Shown here one piece after another: positions 23,870-36,225 of a stretch of DNA of 64,000 nucleotides. Position 1 is the stretch's first letter, and each line of letters begins with the position of its first letter. This stretch comes from Arbacia lixula (Eukaryota; Echinodermata; Echinoidea; Arbacioida; Arbaciidae): positions 56,001 to 120,000 of the forward strand of contig OZ022597.1 of the NCBI GenBank assembly GCA_963669155.1, in the 5' to 3' direction. Position numbers and translations under genes: made by a program. Under the pieces are notes generated by a model. The model was not told the DNA's origin and made no database searches. It saw only the letters and a list, made by a program, of their open reading frames with translations.

Positions 23870-24420
23870 CTATCTACACATTTCATACGATACAAAGCCC
23901 GTGCACATTTCCACGCTACGTAGAGTTGTGACATTGTAATGTGTCACACTTTCTTTATAGCATTTGAAAGCAGATGTGTAATTACTCTGTTCTTATCGAT
24001 CTGAACATCACCGTGCATGTTTCATGTGGTGAAACAAATGTGTTCAATTCGTGTAAGAGTGTGCGTAACATTTAGATTTTAATTGGATTAAGCTGCTTAT
24101 TCCGATCATTATAACGAGAGCAAAGATTACTGTATATGAAATCATGTTAACAAGAATATATTATCATAATACGCGTATTAATCATTCAATGTAATTGTCA
24201 TGAATAGAATTATCTATACCAGATGCCTCGGAACCAATCAACTTTATGTGTATTGAATGGCATTTTTCTTCTTAACTAGCATGTTGCCGTGGGTATTTTG
24301 TGGCCGATGCAGAATTAAAAGACCGATTAACAGCACGTGTAAATTTGTCCATGAATAAACCTAGATAAATGTGCTCCTTATTTAGATCCATACTTTTCAG
24401 AAATCATACACATACGTACA
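23870..24420. repeat. Large tandem unit, partial third copy
   Basis: More diverged match to copies 1 and 2 in the same order. CATTTCCACGCTACG parallels CATTTTCACGTTGTG of copy 2. GATCTGAACATCACCGTGCAT parallels copy 1 at about 19600. AATTAAAAGACCGATTAACAG parallels the 19980 region. The latter half of the unit (conserved block near 20340-20570) is not found after it. Confidence 0.65.
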
Positions 24421-25544
24421 ATTACGGTCACAAATCTAGCTATTACGCGATGAAAGTGGCATATGTGTTATTTTTTTGACACATATGTGTATTATTATTT
24501 CCAATAAGAATCATCATCGGTTTTGAAAAAAAATATCTATCACATCAAATTTCATGACAGCATTGACGCCAGCAAAACTTAAAAAATCGTCCTTCTAGAA
24601 TTTCTATTTTCCCCCCTTGAACAAGCAAATCTTATAACCGATTTTTTTCCCTAACTATTAACATATTACATCGATTTAATACACTATTTTACATCCTGCT
24701 CCAAGGATCGTGAGTATCACTTCAATTCAATTCCTCATTAATTCAACACACACAATTTAAGAAAAACATAATCAATGAATTAAAGTTATCACGAAAAATC
24801 CGATGACTTATAAGGTTTAAATGTGAATGTGTGATTAAAAAAGGGTAAGATTACACAATGATACAATGTTAAATATCCGAAGGCGCTAAACCCTATTCAA
24901 GCGAACTAACTATAAGAAAGGATTCCTAATGTCTATGTGAGGACTCGATGACTCCGGACATTTGTACATGTCATAGTCTACATAATGCTTTTGTTTCAAA
25001 CAACTTCTTTCAAAATAACACAATTCCTGTGTCGATGGAAGTCTGACGTTTGGAAGAAAGCTTCTTTGGTGAGAAATTATGTGAAAACAACAATTGTATT
25101 TTAAATCAACCTTGTATACTTGTGAATTAAGTTGAGGTGAACGTTCATATGGGCAGCTCCTCACATCTGCTTCTCAATTTTTGCATTGATTAGCTGATTT
25201 TTTGGCGTGTCGTAATTTCAAAACTACACCAATGTGCTTGCCATGATTCCTGGACCACTTTAGACACTTTTAGTGATCTGTCTGTTTGTACTTCTGATGA
25301 TATGGACTTTATCTTTTTCTGCATGGCTTCTATATATTTGGACCAAGTGCAGTCATGTTGCAGTCTCTTCATGGACATCACCTTTTGATGATCGATCAAG
25401 CCTGAATCAAGACAGCTTTGTGTTCTATTTGAATAGCTACAAAGGTGCTTTCTGAGGCAAAGGAGTTAGTTAAGTGTTCAACCTTTGTGTTTCTTCTTGG
25501 TGCGTGCCTGCTGAACAGAAGTGCATGTACTTACTGTTGGTCTT
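24421..25544. other. Non-coding stretch, nothing recognised
   Basis: AT-rich DNA with short unrecognised ORFs on both strands and a short C run near 24610. No repeats shared with the rest of the window were noticed. Confidence 0.45.
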
Positions 25545-26412
25545 AACAGAGAATGTCACTTTTTACTAGCACAGTGTCTATCAATTTGAGACAATACCAG
25601 CCTGCACAGCCTACAAGTAAGCTATGTGGAGGTTTTGTCTACTACTACTCTAATGCGAATGCTTGTTTTCGAACCCCAATTCTCTGTGATGGCGACAGCA
25701 ATCCTAGTCCGGGGCCTTCCGGGGAACCATGCGGAGAGCATAGTAGGCCAACCGCAGACACTTTTGAAGATAGCTTACCTAATTGCAGAAATGAACTATA
25801 TGAGATTGATCTGAAGAGGTCATGTCATCAGTGCACCCCACACCCCTCCACCCCTCCTACATTATGGAGAACGCTCACTCCCATTGGGGTATCGTACAAG
25901 AAGAAAACACGGCGTGGGAAAAAAGCGTACAGGAAGGGCTAATATTGCCCACCATGCTCGCTCTCCTTCCCCAAAGTACAAACATAGAGATATGTTTACC
26001 GAGTCTTTTACAACTTGCCATGATGTCAGTGCGACCTCACGTACAGTTTAACCAGTGTCGCCACCAGCACCTTATAATGTAGGTCTATGGAATGAACGAT
26101 CACTCAATAACAAAGTGGGAGTGTTTTGTGAAGTGATGATTAAGAGAAAACTTGTTATCGTTGTCATCACAGAAACGTGGATGTATGGGAATCATCGAAA
26201 CGACGAAAATACTGCAGAAATGCAAAATACATCACCCGACTTTCAGCTTCTTAGTGTACCAAGAAACAATAGGGGGGGGGGGGGTTGGACTTGGTTTTGC
26301 CTTCTTAAGTCATTCAAAATGGACATGAATACCTCCAAAGTCTTCGAGTCTTTTGAATTCATGGATTCGACTGTTAAGAAGGACAAAAAACAACAAATAT
26401 TTTGGACACCGT
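25545..26412 (+). pseudogene. CR1/L2-like LINE, 5' part with endonuclease start
   Basis: The first open frame (ATG at 25553) includes LCDGDSNPSPGP near 25680-25715, matching the GDxNPNPGP motif seen near the N-terminus of many CR1/L2-type ORFs and related to 2A-like peptides. The canonical Asn before Pro-Gly-Pro is Ser here. A second frame (from 26055) has YNVGLWNERSLNNKVGVF and VIVVITETWMYGNH, the first motifs of the APE-type endonuclease (N-x-RSL-x-NK and ITETW). The frames are offset and a G run at 26273-26285 precedes the breakdown, so the copy is dead. No reverse transcriptase follows; the fragment is 5' only. Confidence 0.8.
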
Positions 26413-27121
26413 GACGGTTCCGTCATTCACTTTCGTAATGCTACGCAGATTCATTGTATTCCCTTTAAGTCACACGATTTGTCTTTTCTAACCCCATGTT
26501 CGACGCCGCCGACTCTCCAAATAAATTTTGCTTGGATTTACGCAAAAACAAAATATGACTTGCAAAATTTGTTGGGGAATAACAAAGCCCGCAATATAAA
26601 ATGGAATTTCCGGCTCATCAACGAAATATGAAATCAGGCATGTGTCGAGCATGAATGATGATTTGCGGACTCGAACTGCATCTGAAAGAATGCTATTCTG
26701 AAAGTATCTTAACTTAAAACTGGTTAGCTTCAGTCAGTTGAAATTCTGACAACTGCGCCAATTGACCAATCACAGTTTAGGATCGTAGGGAAAAGCGAAA
26801 CCTCATTTTTGTATTTATAATTTGTAGTGTATCCATCCTTAAGGTAGTACAACATTCTAGGAGGCAATACGGTATATGGATGTAGACTATGGTCGCTATG
26901 AAACCGGTTTGTTTTGAATTTAAACAAATATACATTTTTTTTTGTATTTCCTGAATAGGTTTGAGGGGCTTTAATTGTGGGATTGTTTTTACATGATATC
27001 GTTAGGGTATACTGCTGATCCTTGCCGAAATTCCTGACTTTCGTGAAATAGCTCCCCTACCTGTAAGTCATAACTTCAGTTTGTTATCAGAATACCAATT
27101 AAGGAAAGACAATTCATTGCA
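26413..27121. other. Non-coding stretch
   Basis: No gene recognised. Near 26450-26550 the sequence GTTCGACGCCGCCGACTCTCC with TTTTGCTTGGATTTACGC resembles the reverse complement of 36270-36340 (GTGTTCAAATCCGCCCATTC with TTTTGCGTGGATTTGACG), suggesting a shared dispersed repeat. Confidence 0.4.
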
Positions 27122-27125
27122 TTAA

Positions 27126-27492
27126 AGGGCATGTACTGTACTGGGAGGGCAAAAAAAACCTTCAAAATGTAATTGTTAGCAATCTTCTTGCCAATGGTCT
27201 TAAATTCATGTATTGTCTATTTAAGAAGCTTGCTGAAAGTTATTTGCCCTCAAATGATCTACATTTGGAGTAATGAGTGATTAAATCACAAATCCTCAAA
27301 ATGTTCGGCCCGAACATTTTGAGGATTTAATCATTAATCATTAATTACTCCACATGTGGATCACTTGAGGGCAAACAACTTTCAGCAAGCTTCTAAAATG
27401 GTCAATACATGAATTTAAGACAATTGGCAAGAAGATTGCTAACAATTACCTTTTGAAGGCTTTTTTTGCCTTCCCAGTACAGTACATGCCCT
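27126..27492. mobile_element. Kolobok-like foldback MITE, copy 1
   Basis: A near-perfect palindrome of 367 bp flanked on both sides by TTAA. It starts AGGGCATGTACTGTACTGGG and ends CCCAGTACAGTACATGCCCT. The centre is AAATGTTCGGCCCGAACATTT. TTAA target duplication with termini beginning RGG is the published signature of the Kolobok superfamily; assignment here rests only on that. It contains no gene. Confidence 0.85.
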
Positions 27493-27496
27493 TTAA

Positions 27497-28717
27497 ACAT
27501 CCTTGGTCAATCTTGAAAATTTCGAGCTATTCCAGGGTCGTGACATGATCATCGCAGATGGCCACGACTGGATTTTCTTTTTGCCAATAAGTTACCACTC
27601 CATGCTTACCGCCCTAAAATATTCAATCAGATTTACAAGTTAACTTGAACAGCGCCACCATTGAGCGGATGTCATGCATAACATCGCGACTTGCAATAGG
27701 ACTTCGCCGGCTCTTTTCATGCGTTCATTATTTTGTGTCTTTCTTTAGCTCTTCCTGTCTTTATGTAAACACTTGGAATATACCACCTTACTGTTTTTCG
27801 TTAAATTTAAAGGTTCCCTGACATCAAAATGTATGTTGACTTAATTTGATGCAACTTAATGTACAGATAACAAAACCGCTTACTGTTCAATGAAATTATG
27901 TTTCCTATATTTAAAAATAAAATCTTTATGACTACTTCCACCTGCCCACAAGCACAAAAATATTTCATGTGGAAATGATCGTTTCCTTGTGTCGAAAAAA
28001 AAAGATCGATAATTGGACTGCGATCCACTCTTAACCATTACCGTGTGTGTAAATACCTATATTATGACAACTGTTTTCTCATCACTTTTAACCTCCCGTA
28101 CCATAAGTGCAAGAAATGTCTAAAAGTCAATACGGTTCTCCTAACTTGTTAAAGAAGAGTGTAGTAATAACATTAGTCAGTTAGTTAGGTGAATAATATT
28201 GGCAACAATTTTATACCTCAACATAAAATCGTTGTTTCTAGAGATACATTCTTTCATTCTTTCCTTCAAAGTTCAACGTTTCATTTTTGAGTAGCTATTT
28301 ACAATGAAATTTCAAGGTACTGAAGTCAAATCCAATAAAGTTGTAAAGAAATACGGTTTAAAATGCTGTACTAAAATTTCCCGTCACTCTGAATTTTCAT
28401 TTTAACAATCAACACGGAACTATATAAACTATATCATAACTTGAATATTTTGTTTTATTTGTCGTTGACATAATGCTTAACAACTTTTGATGCAGTATGC
28501 ATACGATACCTTTAAATCTTCCTTTGCTAGACAAAGTGTTGTCCAGATATGGAGGTTTTTAATGTGTTGACCTATCCCCGCTCACGCACGTCAGCCATAT
28601 TTCCTCCTCCCCACGAATGCAATGACCCCTTAAACCCACTCGCTCGGAAAACAACAGCAGTGTGAGCCCTCATCGCTGAGGTACATACAGTTCGCATAAT
28701 TTAGAATGGTCCAGACA
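27497..28717. other. Non-coding stretch, nothing recognised
   Basis: AT-rich with scattered short ORFs, none recognisable. No tandem or inverted repeat was noticed. Confidence 0.4.
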
Positions 28718-29083
28718 GTGAACTGTACGCAAATAATTTTTTTACACCAGAGTTCTGCCATACTTGCGATAAAATTCAAGCAAACCGGTGGTTGATGAGT
28801 CTAACTCGCGCCACCTCGGCAAATTTAGATTGCTGAGCTAGCTGAGCCTGCAATGGCTGTTGACTGCTAGCTAATGCATGAGTTTAGAATTAGGTGTCGG
28901 GTTAGGGTCAGGGTTGAGTTTAGGGTTCAAATTCATAAAATTAGTGGGATACCAAAGTGCATAAGCACCTTATGGGCGTAGGCGTGTGCGCTGACTAGCT
29001 AGACTCATTCATCTCTGTTTATTTGTTTGTTTCAATTTTATCGCCATTATGGCAGAACTATGGTGTAAAAATATGCACGAACT
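28718..29083. mobile_element. MITE with arms of about 90 bp
   Basis: Left arm TTTACACCAGAGTTCTGCCA followed by TTGCGATAAAATTCAAGCAAAC is matched in reverse by right arm GTTTCAATTTTATCGCCATT followed by TGGCAGAACTATGGTGTAAA. GATGAGTCTA and TAGACTCATTC close the arms. The outer edges (GAACTGTACGCAAATA versus TATGCACGAACTG) are less certain and could extend to about 28689. The interior holds GGGTTAGGGTCAGGGTT and no gene. Confidence 0.65.
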
Positions 29084-30089
29084 GTGCGAATTGGTGCTCG
29101 ATGTGATATGTATTTATTGCTTGTGCCTATAAATGCATTTACGGTGCACAAAGGGCTAATCCTCACGTTACGTGTAGCAATTATTGTCTTACTCTGGTAG
29201 TGGAGGTGACGAGAACACTCTTGTGCGCGACGATATAGTGGTTATTATTTCATTTTTCTTCGCATCACACCTCATTTTAGTTTGTACCAGAAGTTAGAAT
29301 AAACATCACGAAACAATGTAAATGACGTCAACGCTGTTACAATTAGCTTAATTGAAGTCCAGAATACCATATCAGATATGAAATTCATTATTCCTCATAT
29401 ATCTATAGGAAATAAAAAAAAAAAACCTTCCACGTATCATACATTAATCCATTGCATTGTGTATTATAATTTGTTTTGCTATTTTGATGTAAAGTTTCTT
29501 TCAATGTATGTAATTTTCGATGCTTTTGCTTTGTAAATTCGTTTCCAATTTAGCCTTTCGGCTACAAATATGAATAAGACACCTTGAATTTAATTCAATT
29601 TGATTACGGCTCGCGTACATGTAAACACACCACAACGGAGCACATCGCAACATAATAGGGGAATACTTCCTGAACTCGTATGCGATACTATACCACAGGG
29701 TATGATTGGGAGTAAATACCTGCCAGAAACCTGGTGACAAAATTTATAGGAAATGGGAAGGAGTGCGATGGATATGAGGATTGGGATCTGGGACAAACTT
29801 GTCAAATGACATGATTGATTAAGTCCCGAGACGTCAGCAGATAGTATTTCCATTTCCTGCTTTCATTCTTTCTGAGATGAAAGCGAAAGGCTGGCAGATT
29901 TTCCTTTTAATGCTTGCCTCAACCGGTGACACCTCAACTTTGGTAACCGTTGGCAACACTTGCTTGGATGACAAGGTGATGTGGGAAGATGGATACACGC
30001 TAAAAAGATGAAGATCGTGCGCGGAGAATGTACTGCAGCATTACTGGAATGTTAATCTGTGCTTCCCCGTATCTGTCACACGGTATGAC
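29084..30089. other. Non-coding stretch, nothing recognised
   Basis: Mixed-composition DNA with unrecognised short ORFs (for example minus-strand 29501-29853). No repeat structure was noticed. Confidence 0.4.
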
Positions 30090-30600
30090 TTCGTTTCTGA
30101 TACAACCACACACCCCTCTCCATCTCTACCCCCCCCCCCTCTCTCTCTCTCTCTTTCTCCACCTCTCTCCCCCTTTCTCTCCCTCTCTCTCTTCCTCTCC
30201 CTTTTCTCTTTCTCCCTTGCCCATCTTCTCTTTCCCCATTCTCTATCTCCGTCCCATTTCATATCACTCATCTCTTGTTCTATTTTTATTTCTCTCCCAA
30301 TCTTTGCATGTGTAGGCCTATCACTCCTTCTCCGTCTCTTTGTCTGTCTCAATGCATGTATGTATGTACCCCTTATAATATCTTTCTAGTCTCAGTTTCT
30401 CTGTACCTGTGTTTCCAGGTCTTTCTCCCTGTATTTTTGTTTTCTCTCCCGAACTCACATTCGGCTTCTCTCCCTCACACCCCCCCCCCTCTTTTTTTTC
30501 TCTCTGTCTTCCCCACTCTCTCTTCCTCTCGCTGTATCTCGCCCCCTCCCCTTTCCAATCTATCTCTGTATCTATTGCCTTCGTATCATTTTCTTCTCTA
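30090..30600. repeat. Pyrimidine-rich low-complexity tract
   Basis: Plus strand is almost all C and T with many TCTC, CCTC and CCCC runs (for example CCCCCCCCCTCTCTCTCTCT). Long ORFs on both strands here arise from composition. Such polypurine-polypyrimidine DNA can form triplex structures in principle. Confidence 0.8.
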
Positions 30601-30997
30601 TGATTCAAAACAACTTTATTTTGTTATTCATACACTTAATAGCTGCAAGTGATCACGTCTTGTAAAATAACATATTTTGATTTTACTTATTCTAAAGGGA
30701 AGGCGAGGATTCCTTTAAGCATACGCTTGTCCCTGATTCGCCTGAACAGAGAAACAATTGAAACATCATAGAACAATTAAACAGGAGCAAAAAAAATGGA
30801 TAATAACAATATTACTATAAAAGCAAAAAGAAGTAGCTTGAAGGGGCGTGCTGGATGTGATAAGCAATCATTTTCTTGTTAACATTTTCTCTTTCCCCCG
30901 TATCGCTTTTCTCTTCCTGTCATCAATCTCGAAATAAATGGCTTCATTCTGCCGTTGTGTCCATTATTTCTTTGTCACAATCATAATTCGTTTGCAG

Positions 30998-31111
30998 GAA
31001 TCCAATCATTTAAAGATGAAGAGAAGATTATACATTATTGAATTACGCCCGACAAATCCAGATGTGCCCACTTACGTGGGTTCCCAGATACAGGCAGTCT
31101 TGACAGTGATG
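30998..31111 (+). CDS. Candidate internal exon, 38 codons, unknown protein
   Basis: An acceptor (TTCGTTTGCAG) and a donor (ATG|GTAAAT) bracket 114 nt open in the ORF frame with phase 0 at both ends. The translation includes IIELRPTNPDVPTYVGSQIQ followed by AVLTVM. It has alternating hydrophobic residues suggestive of beta strands, faintly like a Calx-beta-type repeat, but I cannot assign it. Neighbouring exons were not found, and the pyrimidine tract before the acceptor is weak. Confidence 0.25.
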
Positions 31112-31144
31112 GTAAATTCTAATATTCGCGATGGTTTCCAGTAG

Positions 31145-31984
31145 TTCGTTTTTTCTTTATTTTTCTTCCGCGTTTGTGAAGGGGTGGGGGGAGGCACCTG
31201 TAGATTGTTACCTGATACGTGAATCTGGATTTACTTTGAATGCAAAGTGACACGAAGTATCAAGGGGGAACCCCAGTAACCATGGTAACAAGATGAATTG
31301 CTTTAAAGCAGGAAAGTTAGACATATCATACGGAAATCATTCGCGTTCACACTATAGTATACCTCCTTGAGAGAACGTTAACATATGTAAAGCATTGCAT
31401 GAGCCAAGGGTGCAACATTAAGGACCAGTATGGACTTTCAGCTGGTCTGCCCCCTCCGGCCAGAAGAACCAAACATTAGCAAAATACTGCTCGTGATTGC
31501 ATTTAAATGCTCCTCCCATTAGCATAACATGTAAATACGTCAGATTTTTGCATTAATGTTTATAATCTAAATTTGCGGGGAAAAGGAAAGTGTTACGGGG
31601 AGGGGTAAAACAGGGAGAAAATTTCCAATTTCGAGAATGCCTAGTAAGTAGACATTACTTGAAGTACTGCACTCTACCCAATCGGAGGTGATGAAGGCAA
31701 CGCAGGAGAAGCCCATAATGAAAATCACCCAAAAGCCCGCTAAATCGAATACTATCTTGAAGTAAAGTTAGCCAACTTTAATATGACACCTTATATGATG
31801 TGTGAAAATATACCATTCAAATGTTATCTATAAAATTGGTTGGTTAATACTATTTTTCCATGGTGGGCATTTTGTAAGATGGCCGCCATGTCTCTCCTAG
31901 ACAAAATTTGAGAGGGCCCAATATTGAAATTTGCCTGACGTATAGCATTCTGTAAGAGTGCTTAAACTTGAAGAAAAAGGAATC
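31145..31984. other. Non-coding stretch
   Basis: No gene recognised. It contains a G-rich patch near 31180 and a GCCGCCATG-type motif near 31880 without a following ORF. Confidence 0.4.
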
Positions 31985-32815
31985 AGCATAAATAGAGAAA
32001 AAACTAATTGACCTACGATTTGCAGACGATGTGGCACTGATTACAACCTTTGTACAAGATATGGAAGAACAGTTGCGCAGTCTGAACGTTTAATGTAAAA
32101 GGGTTGGCTTGCAAACGCATGTGGGAAAGACGAAATTTATGACTAACTTTGAAACAACACAGGAAATAAGAATAGACCATCACTAGTTAGAGAAAGTCGA
32201 CAGTTACAAGTACTTGGAACAAGCCTTGAAAATGGTGGATAATAAAAGAGAAGAAGTATTGACAAGGATTAAATGAGGGTGGAGATCTTTTAATATGTAC
32301 AGGGAACTTTTAACTGAAATGAAAATAACAATCACAATGAGGAGAAGGATATTTGACAAGTGCATTTCAACGACATTGACATATGGAGCAGAAACCTGGT
32401 CTGCAACTAAAGAAATGGAAACTAAATTGAAAACAACACAAAAAGCTATGGAAAGAAGAATGCTCAATTTAGCATTTCTTGACAAAGTGACGCACACTGA
32501 CATACGAGAGAAAACGAAGGTCAAAGATATTATAGTAAAAATAAAGAAATGAAATGGGGATTGGCAGGACACTTATATAGAACACAAGACAATAGATGGA
32601 ACAAGAACGCACAGAATGGCAACCAAGAACAGGAAAGCAAAGAAGGGGTCGACAAAAGAGAAGGTGGAGAGACGAAATATCATCATACACAAACACAGCA
32701 ACATGGAACAGAATGGCAGCAAAGAGAAGTGAATGAGAACTGATTGAGGAGGGCTTCATCCAACAATGGTTGGACAAGGCATGACGGTGATGATGATGAT
32801 GATTGTCAAATTTGG
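31985..32815 (+). pseudogene. LINE reverse transcriptase, C-terminal half and tail
   Basis: Fragments in successive frames read LIDLRFADDVALIT (the catalytic FADD motif), GLQTHVGKTKFMTNFETT, VDSYKYLEQAL, TLTYGAETWSATKEMETKL, TTQKAMERRMLNLAFLDKV and MKWGLAGHLYRTQDNRW. They end in GFIQQWLDKA and TGA at 32782-32784, followed by a (GAT)n tail. This order is typical of the C-terminal reverse transcriptase of endonuclease-type LINEs. Stops and shifts break it. The family resembles the 13380-14940 remnant. Confidence 0.88.
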
Positions 32816-34182
32816 TGCTTTTAGACAAAAATGAACAATTAGGTCAAATTATCGAGCTATGCCGCTGGACAAGTACGGGCCATTATATTTTAACATTTCT
32901 CGTGAACGAGAATGTTCAATAATACATTTTTCGGAAACATGACCATAAAAACGCATGGTAATAATCAATGGCAAATATGTAACTCATATCCCATGAGTGA
33001 AGGAAAGCGAGATTCCACTGCCACGACTGCCATTATTTCAATCACGTGGTTATTCCCGTAATGACCGTCTGCGCATAATCTCCTTTTCCTTCCGTCTCCT
33101 TTTCATTCCTCAACCCGCCTCGTTCTCCTACTCATATACCTCACTAGTCTGACTTCTAGACTGTTGTGTGTTTTCAATGCACACTACAATATTCAGTGTA
33201 AGTGACAAGGTCTGGCTGCAGTAGACTAATCATTCACAAGTCCTTCTCCGGCTCACCCTTAACACGGAGGGAGAAAAGCAAAGAATGAAAGAGCAACTAC
33301 TTTTGTGATTACTAGACTCATATTTTTAAGTTTGAAATAAATGTACCCTTTGTAAACACCACACTCTTGTTTAGGTTTAGAATAGCGTAACACATTGAAT
33401 ATTGCAGAATGAATGACTTAAATCGGCTATTGATAGAATACTGACGGCATTACATATTATGTTCAATATAATTACTTCTCAAATTGTGCAATCACCGTTG
33501 CATCCAACGAATTTCATTATCTGGGAACCACACACGCATGTGTAACACCTCTTTCAGTCCTGTTTGAACGCAATAATCTGATTTTGCATGATGAATAATA
33601 GATATATTAATTCTATATCCTTAGTTCTAAGGATTACATTTTTTATACTAGATACACATTTAATATCTTTATAAATAATTGAGTTGGCATGATCATGGTT
33701 ATGAATTGCTTTTAACTCGGATGTATTGTACCTTATTATATATTTTTTTTTTTGAAATCATCATGTCCCTGCAGGTAGTAGAATTTATTTCGCTCTAAGC
33801 CCTTGTCTTAGGTTCTCTTTAAATTCTTTATTTGATTATGTTGTTTTGTGTTGAATGAAATAAAGATGAATGGATAATATGTCCAGAAGCCTGGATTCAA
33901 GGCTAATGTACGAACCTGTCCGTTTTACATTTTAATATTTCGGTCCAGCCAGTCGGCGCCTCCTCTCTGCTGTGTTCCGTATTCTCCTCCATATCCCGAG
34001 TCCCAGCGCGGTCTTGCAGCTTTATCCCCAGCCAGTCCCTCGAGTAATGCACATGGGTCTCCGCTATTGAGCTATCCTGCTTTCCCGTCTCGTGTCGTCC
34101 AGAATCATTACGTAATAAAGCGGCGCGTTCACACCCCGGGAGTACTAGCGATGTTGGTTACTCCCATGTAACTATGGAATAT
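32816..34182. other. Non-coding stretch, nothing recognised
   Basis: AT-rich with a GC-richer patch at 33940-34150. No coding or repeat structure recognised. Confidence 0.4.
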
Positions 34183-34777
34183 TTAAAGGGTTACTATATG
34201 GGTTACTAAATGGGTTACTAATTTAGAAAAATAACTTCCCACTAATCTATGTAAAATTATCCACTACAAACGAATTTCACATTTGTTTGCGGCAAAATGA
34301 AGTCTCATTTTGACGAACATTTGAAAAAAAAAACAAAAAAACGCACGCCTCCAGTGACGCATGAGAAGTCAAAATGACATAGATTTTAAGGAAGTCAACA
34401 ATAGACTTTCGTAATGTATTCACAACTTTACCCCTAACTGCGTAGTAACGCGTTATTGCATTCGCCTGTATCTTGTCATTCAGTGGATGGCATGCACTTT
34501 GAATCTATTAGTTGTTACTACTCGGACAAATCTCGGACAAGCTTTGGGGTTCCAATTGGTAGTGTATTGTTTGAACTGCGTGAATAGACTATTTTATTCA
34601 CGCCGTTGGCATTTATGGCGTTTTGACTTTTAATACGTTACTGGAGGCGTGCGTTTTTTCAAATTCTGGTCAAAATGAGACTTTATTGCGGCAAACGAAT
34701 GTGAAATTCATTTTTAGGGGATAATTTTACATAGATTAGTCGGAACTTATTTTTTTTCTAATTTAGTAATCCTTTAA
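34183..34777. mobile_element. MITE family with TAAAGGG ends, copy 1
   Basis: Starts TTAAAGGGTTACTA and ends TAGTAATCCTTTAA. The subterminal arms AAAATTATCCACT and AATTTCACATTTGTTTGC are mirrored by GCAAACGAATGTGAAATT and GATAATTTTACATAGATTAG. The interior contains AAGCTTTGGGGTTCC and GTAACGCGTTATTGCATTCG, also found in copies at 36524 and 41900. The CGCACGCCTCCAGT block recurs inverted in the same element. Confidence 0.8.
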
Positions 34778-34794
34778 TGAGATTTTCACTTTTG

Positions 34795-34925
34795 GACAAA
34801 TTCGGACCACAAAATTTGTGTGTATGAGATAATCAATTCAGCACACAACAATGACCACTGTGTATTAAATCTATTAATCCACTAGCAACTGCCATTCCAG
34901 TGTCATTAAAGATGCATAATGATTG
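34795..34925. repeat. Dispersed 130-bp repeat, copy 1
   Basis: Includes CAGCACACAACAATGACCA and CACTAGCAACTGCCATTCCA plus GTGTCATTAAAGATGCAT. The same order recurs at 38935-39065 and, in two inverted arms, at 48475-48720. Not coding. Confidence 0.65.
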
Positions 34926-35734
34926 ACTTTATAAAGTGTTAATTTCACCTTGATGTGAGTTTAAACTGATTGTTTATTATTTTTCAAATGCGTCAACTTT
35001 TTGTTTTAATACTTAGTATTTGAAGATTTGCAAAACGGCACATTACTACCTTCAAAGTCGTGTTATAGTCTATTGTAGTTTAGCGGTACAGCAGAATAAT
35101 AGTTCACTGTCTTTATTTTTACATTATCTAAGCAAATATGGATATGGAACCTTTTTGGAATTTACCAGGGAGGTAAAATTGCTGCCATTCAAAATTAGAA
35201 TGTAATATTTATTTTAATCATATACAGTATCACATTTATGCTAATTTGTTTATCTAATAAATGCTACCAGACTCATTTAACTTTGAGGTAATTTGGGGGA
35301 AAAACGTGATTTTAAAAATATCCAAGACTTTAAATTTTGTTCAATTACGGATTGGTTCATTTTTCACAGATCCATTTTCACTAAAGGATCGAAACGTTTG
35401 TAAAAAAAATTTTCATGTATATCTCCCACATTGTATGTGAGAATGGGTTACATTCCCTTTCATCATGCATAATAATCGCTCTCCAAAGTTGAAACATTGG
35501 TGTTTGCTATGAAAGTGGAAAATAAATAAACAAGCTATTTTCTTTGCTCCTTAGTGACATTGAATGTTTGAAGTTCATCATCACTTTAGATTATGCAGAT
35601 GATGGACTACAACAATATCATGTTGGCATTTCATCAGGGACATTCTCGGACCACTACCACAATATTATGTCATCAGTTGCCTTCATCAGCGGCTGTCATC
35701 AACTGCTGATTAATAGTCTGATCAAGGATGTTTC

Positions 35735-36225
35735 AGCACATGGGTATCCATCCCTTTAAACAAGGTTTGATTCCGCCACTTAATATTCATGACTAGCAGT
35801 TTCTCTCAACAATATGATGCATACGCGATTGCGTCACGTTCACCTGGATTTTATGATAGGTCGTACATTCTTATACATACATACGTTTCAGCTTTCGCTG
35901 CTGAACTTTTTATTATGCCACTAAGTCATGTACTGAATAGGACAAGCGAATACAAAATTTAATACTTTTAAAATGAAAATACTAGCTTGGGCGCAGCTGG
36001 CACGTTTTTCACGTTTCTTGCACGAAATGAAAATATCTGAAAGTCACGTTTTATGCAATCTATTAAAGGAATAAAAATTATGATACAGAACATTGTGAAA
36101 TTGAGACTCTTGTACTGCAACTTGATATCACGTTTAGAGCCCTTTTGCCACATTGTAACAATATACCTCGATTTAATCTTTATGTATGCATCGTAGGTAT
36201 TACATGTCACAACTGCGCAGGTACA
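35735..36225. repeat. Duplicated block, copy A
   Basis: Contains CACTTAATATTCATGACTAG and AACAATATGATGCATACGCG (35777-35830), GGGCGCAGCTGGCACG (35989-36004), and CACGTTTAGAGCCCTTTTGC with ATGTCACAACTGCGCAGG (36129-36222). The same landmarks in the same order occur at 36995-37150 and 38466-38660, split by an inserted element. It is therefore a diverged local duplication. Confidence 0.65.

Noticed and set aside
28895-28930. TTAGGG-like telomere repeat
   Set aside because: Only a few imperfect GGGTTAGGGTCAGGGTT units inside a MITE; not a tandem telomeric array.
35544-35759. 71-codon ORF containing LDYADDG as a reverse-transcriptase YADD box
   Set aside because: No other reverse-transcriptase motif before or after it in any frame; probably coincidence.
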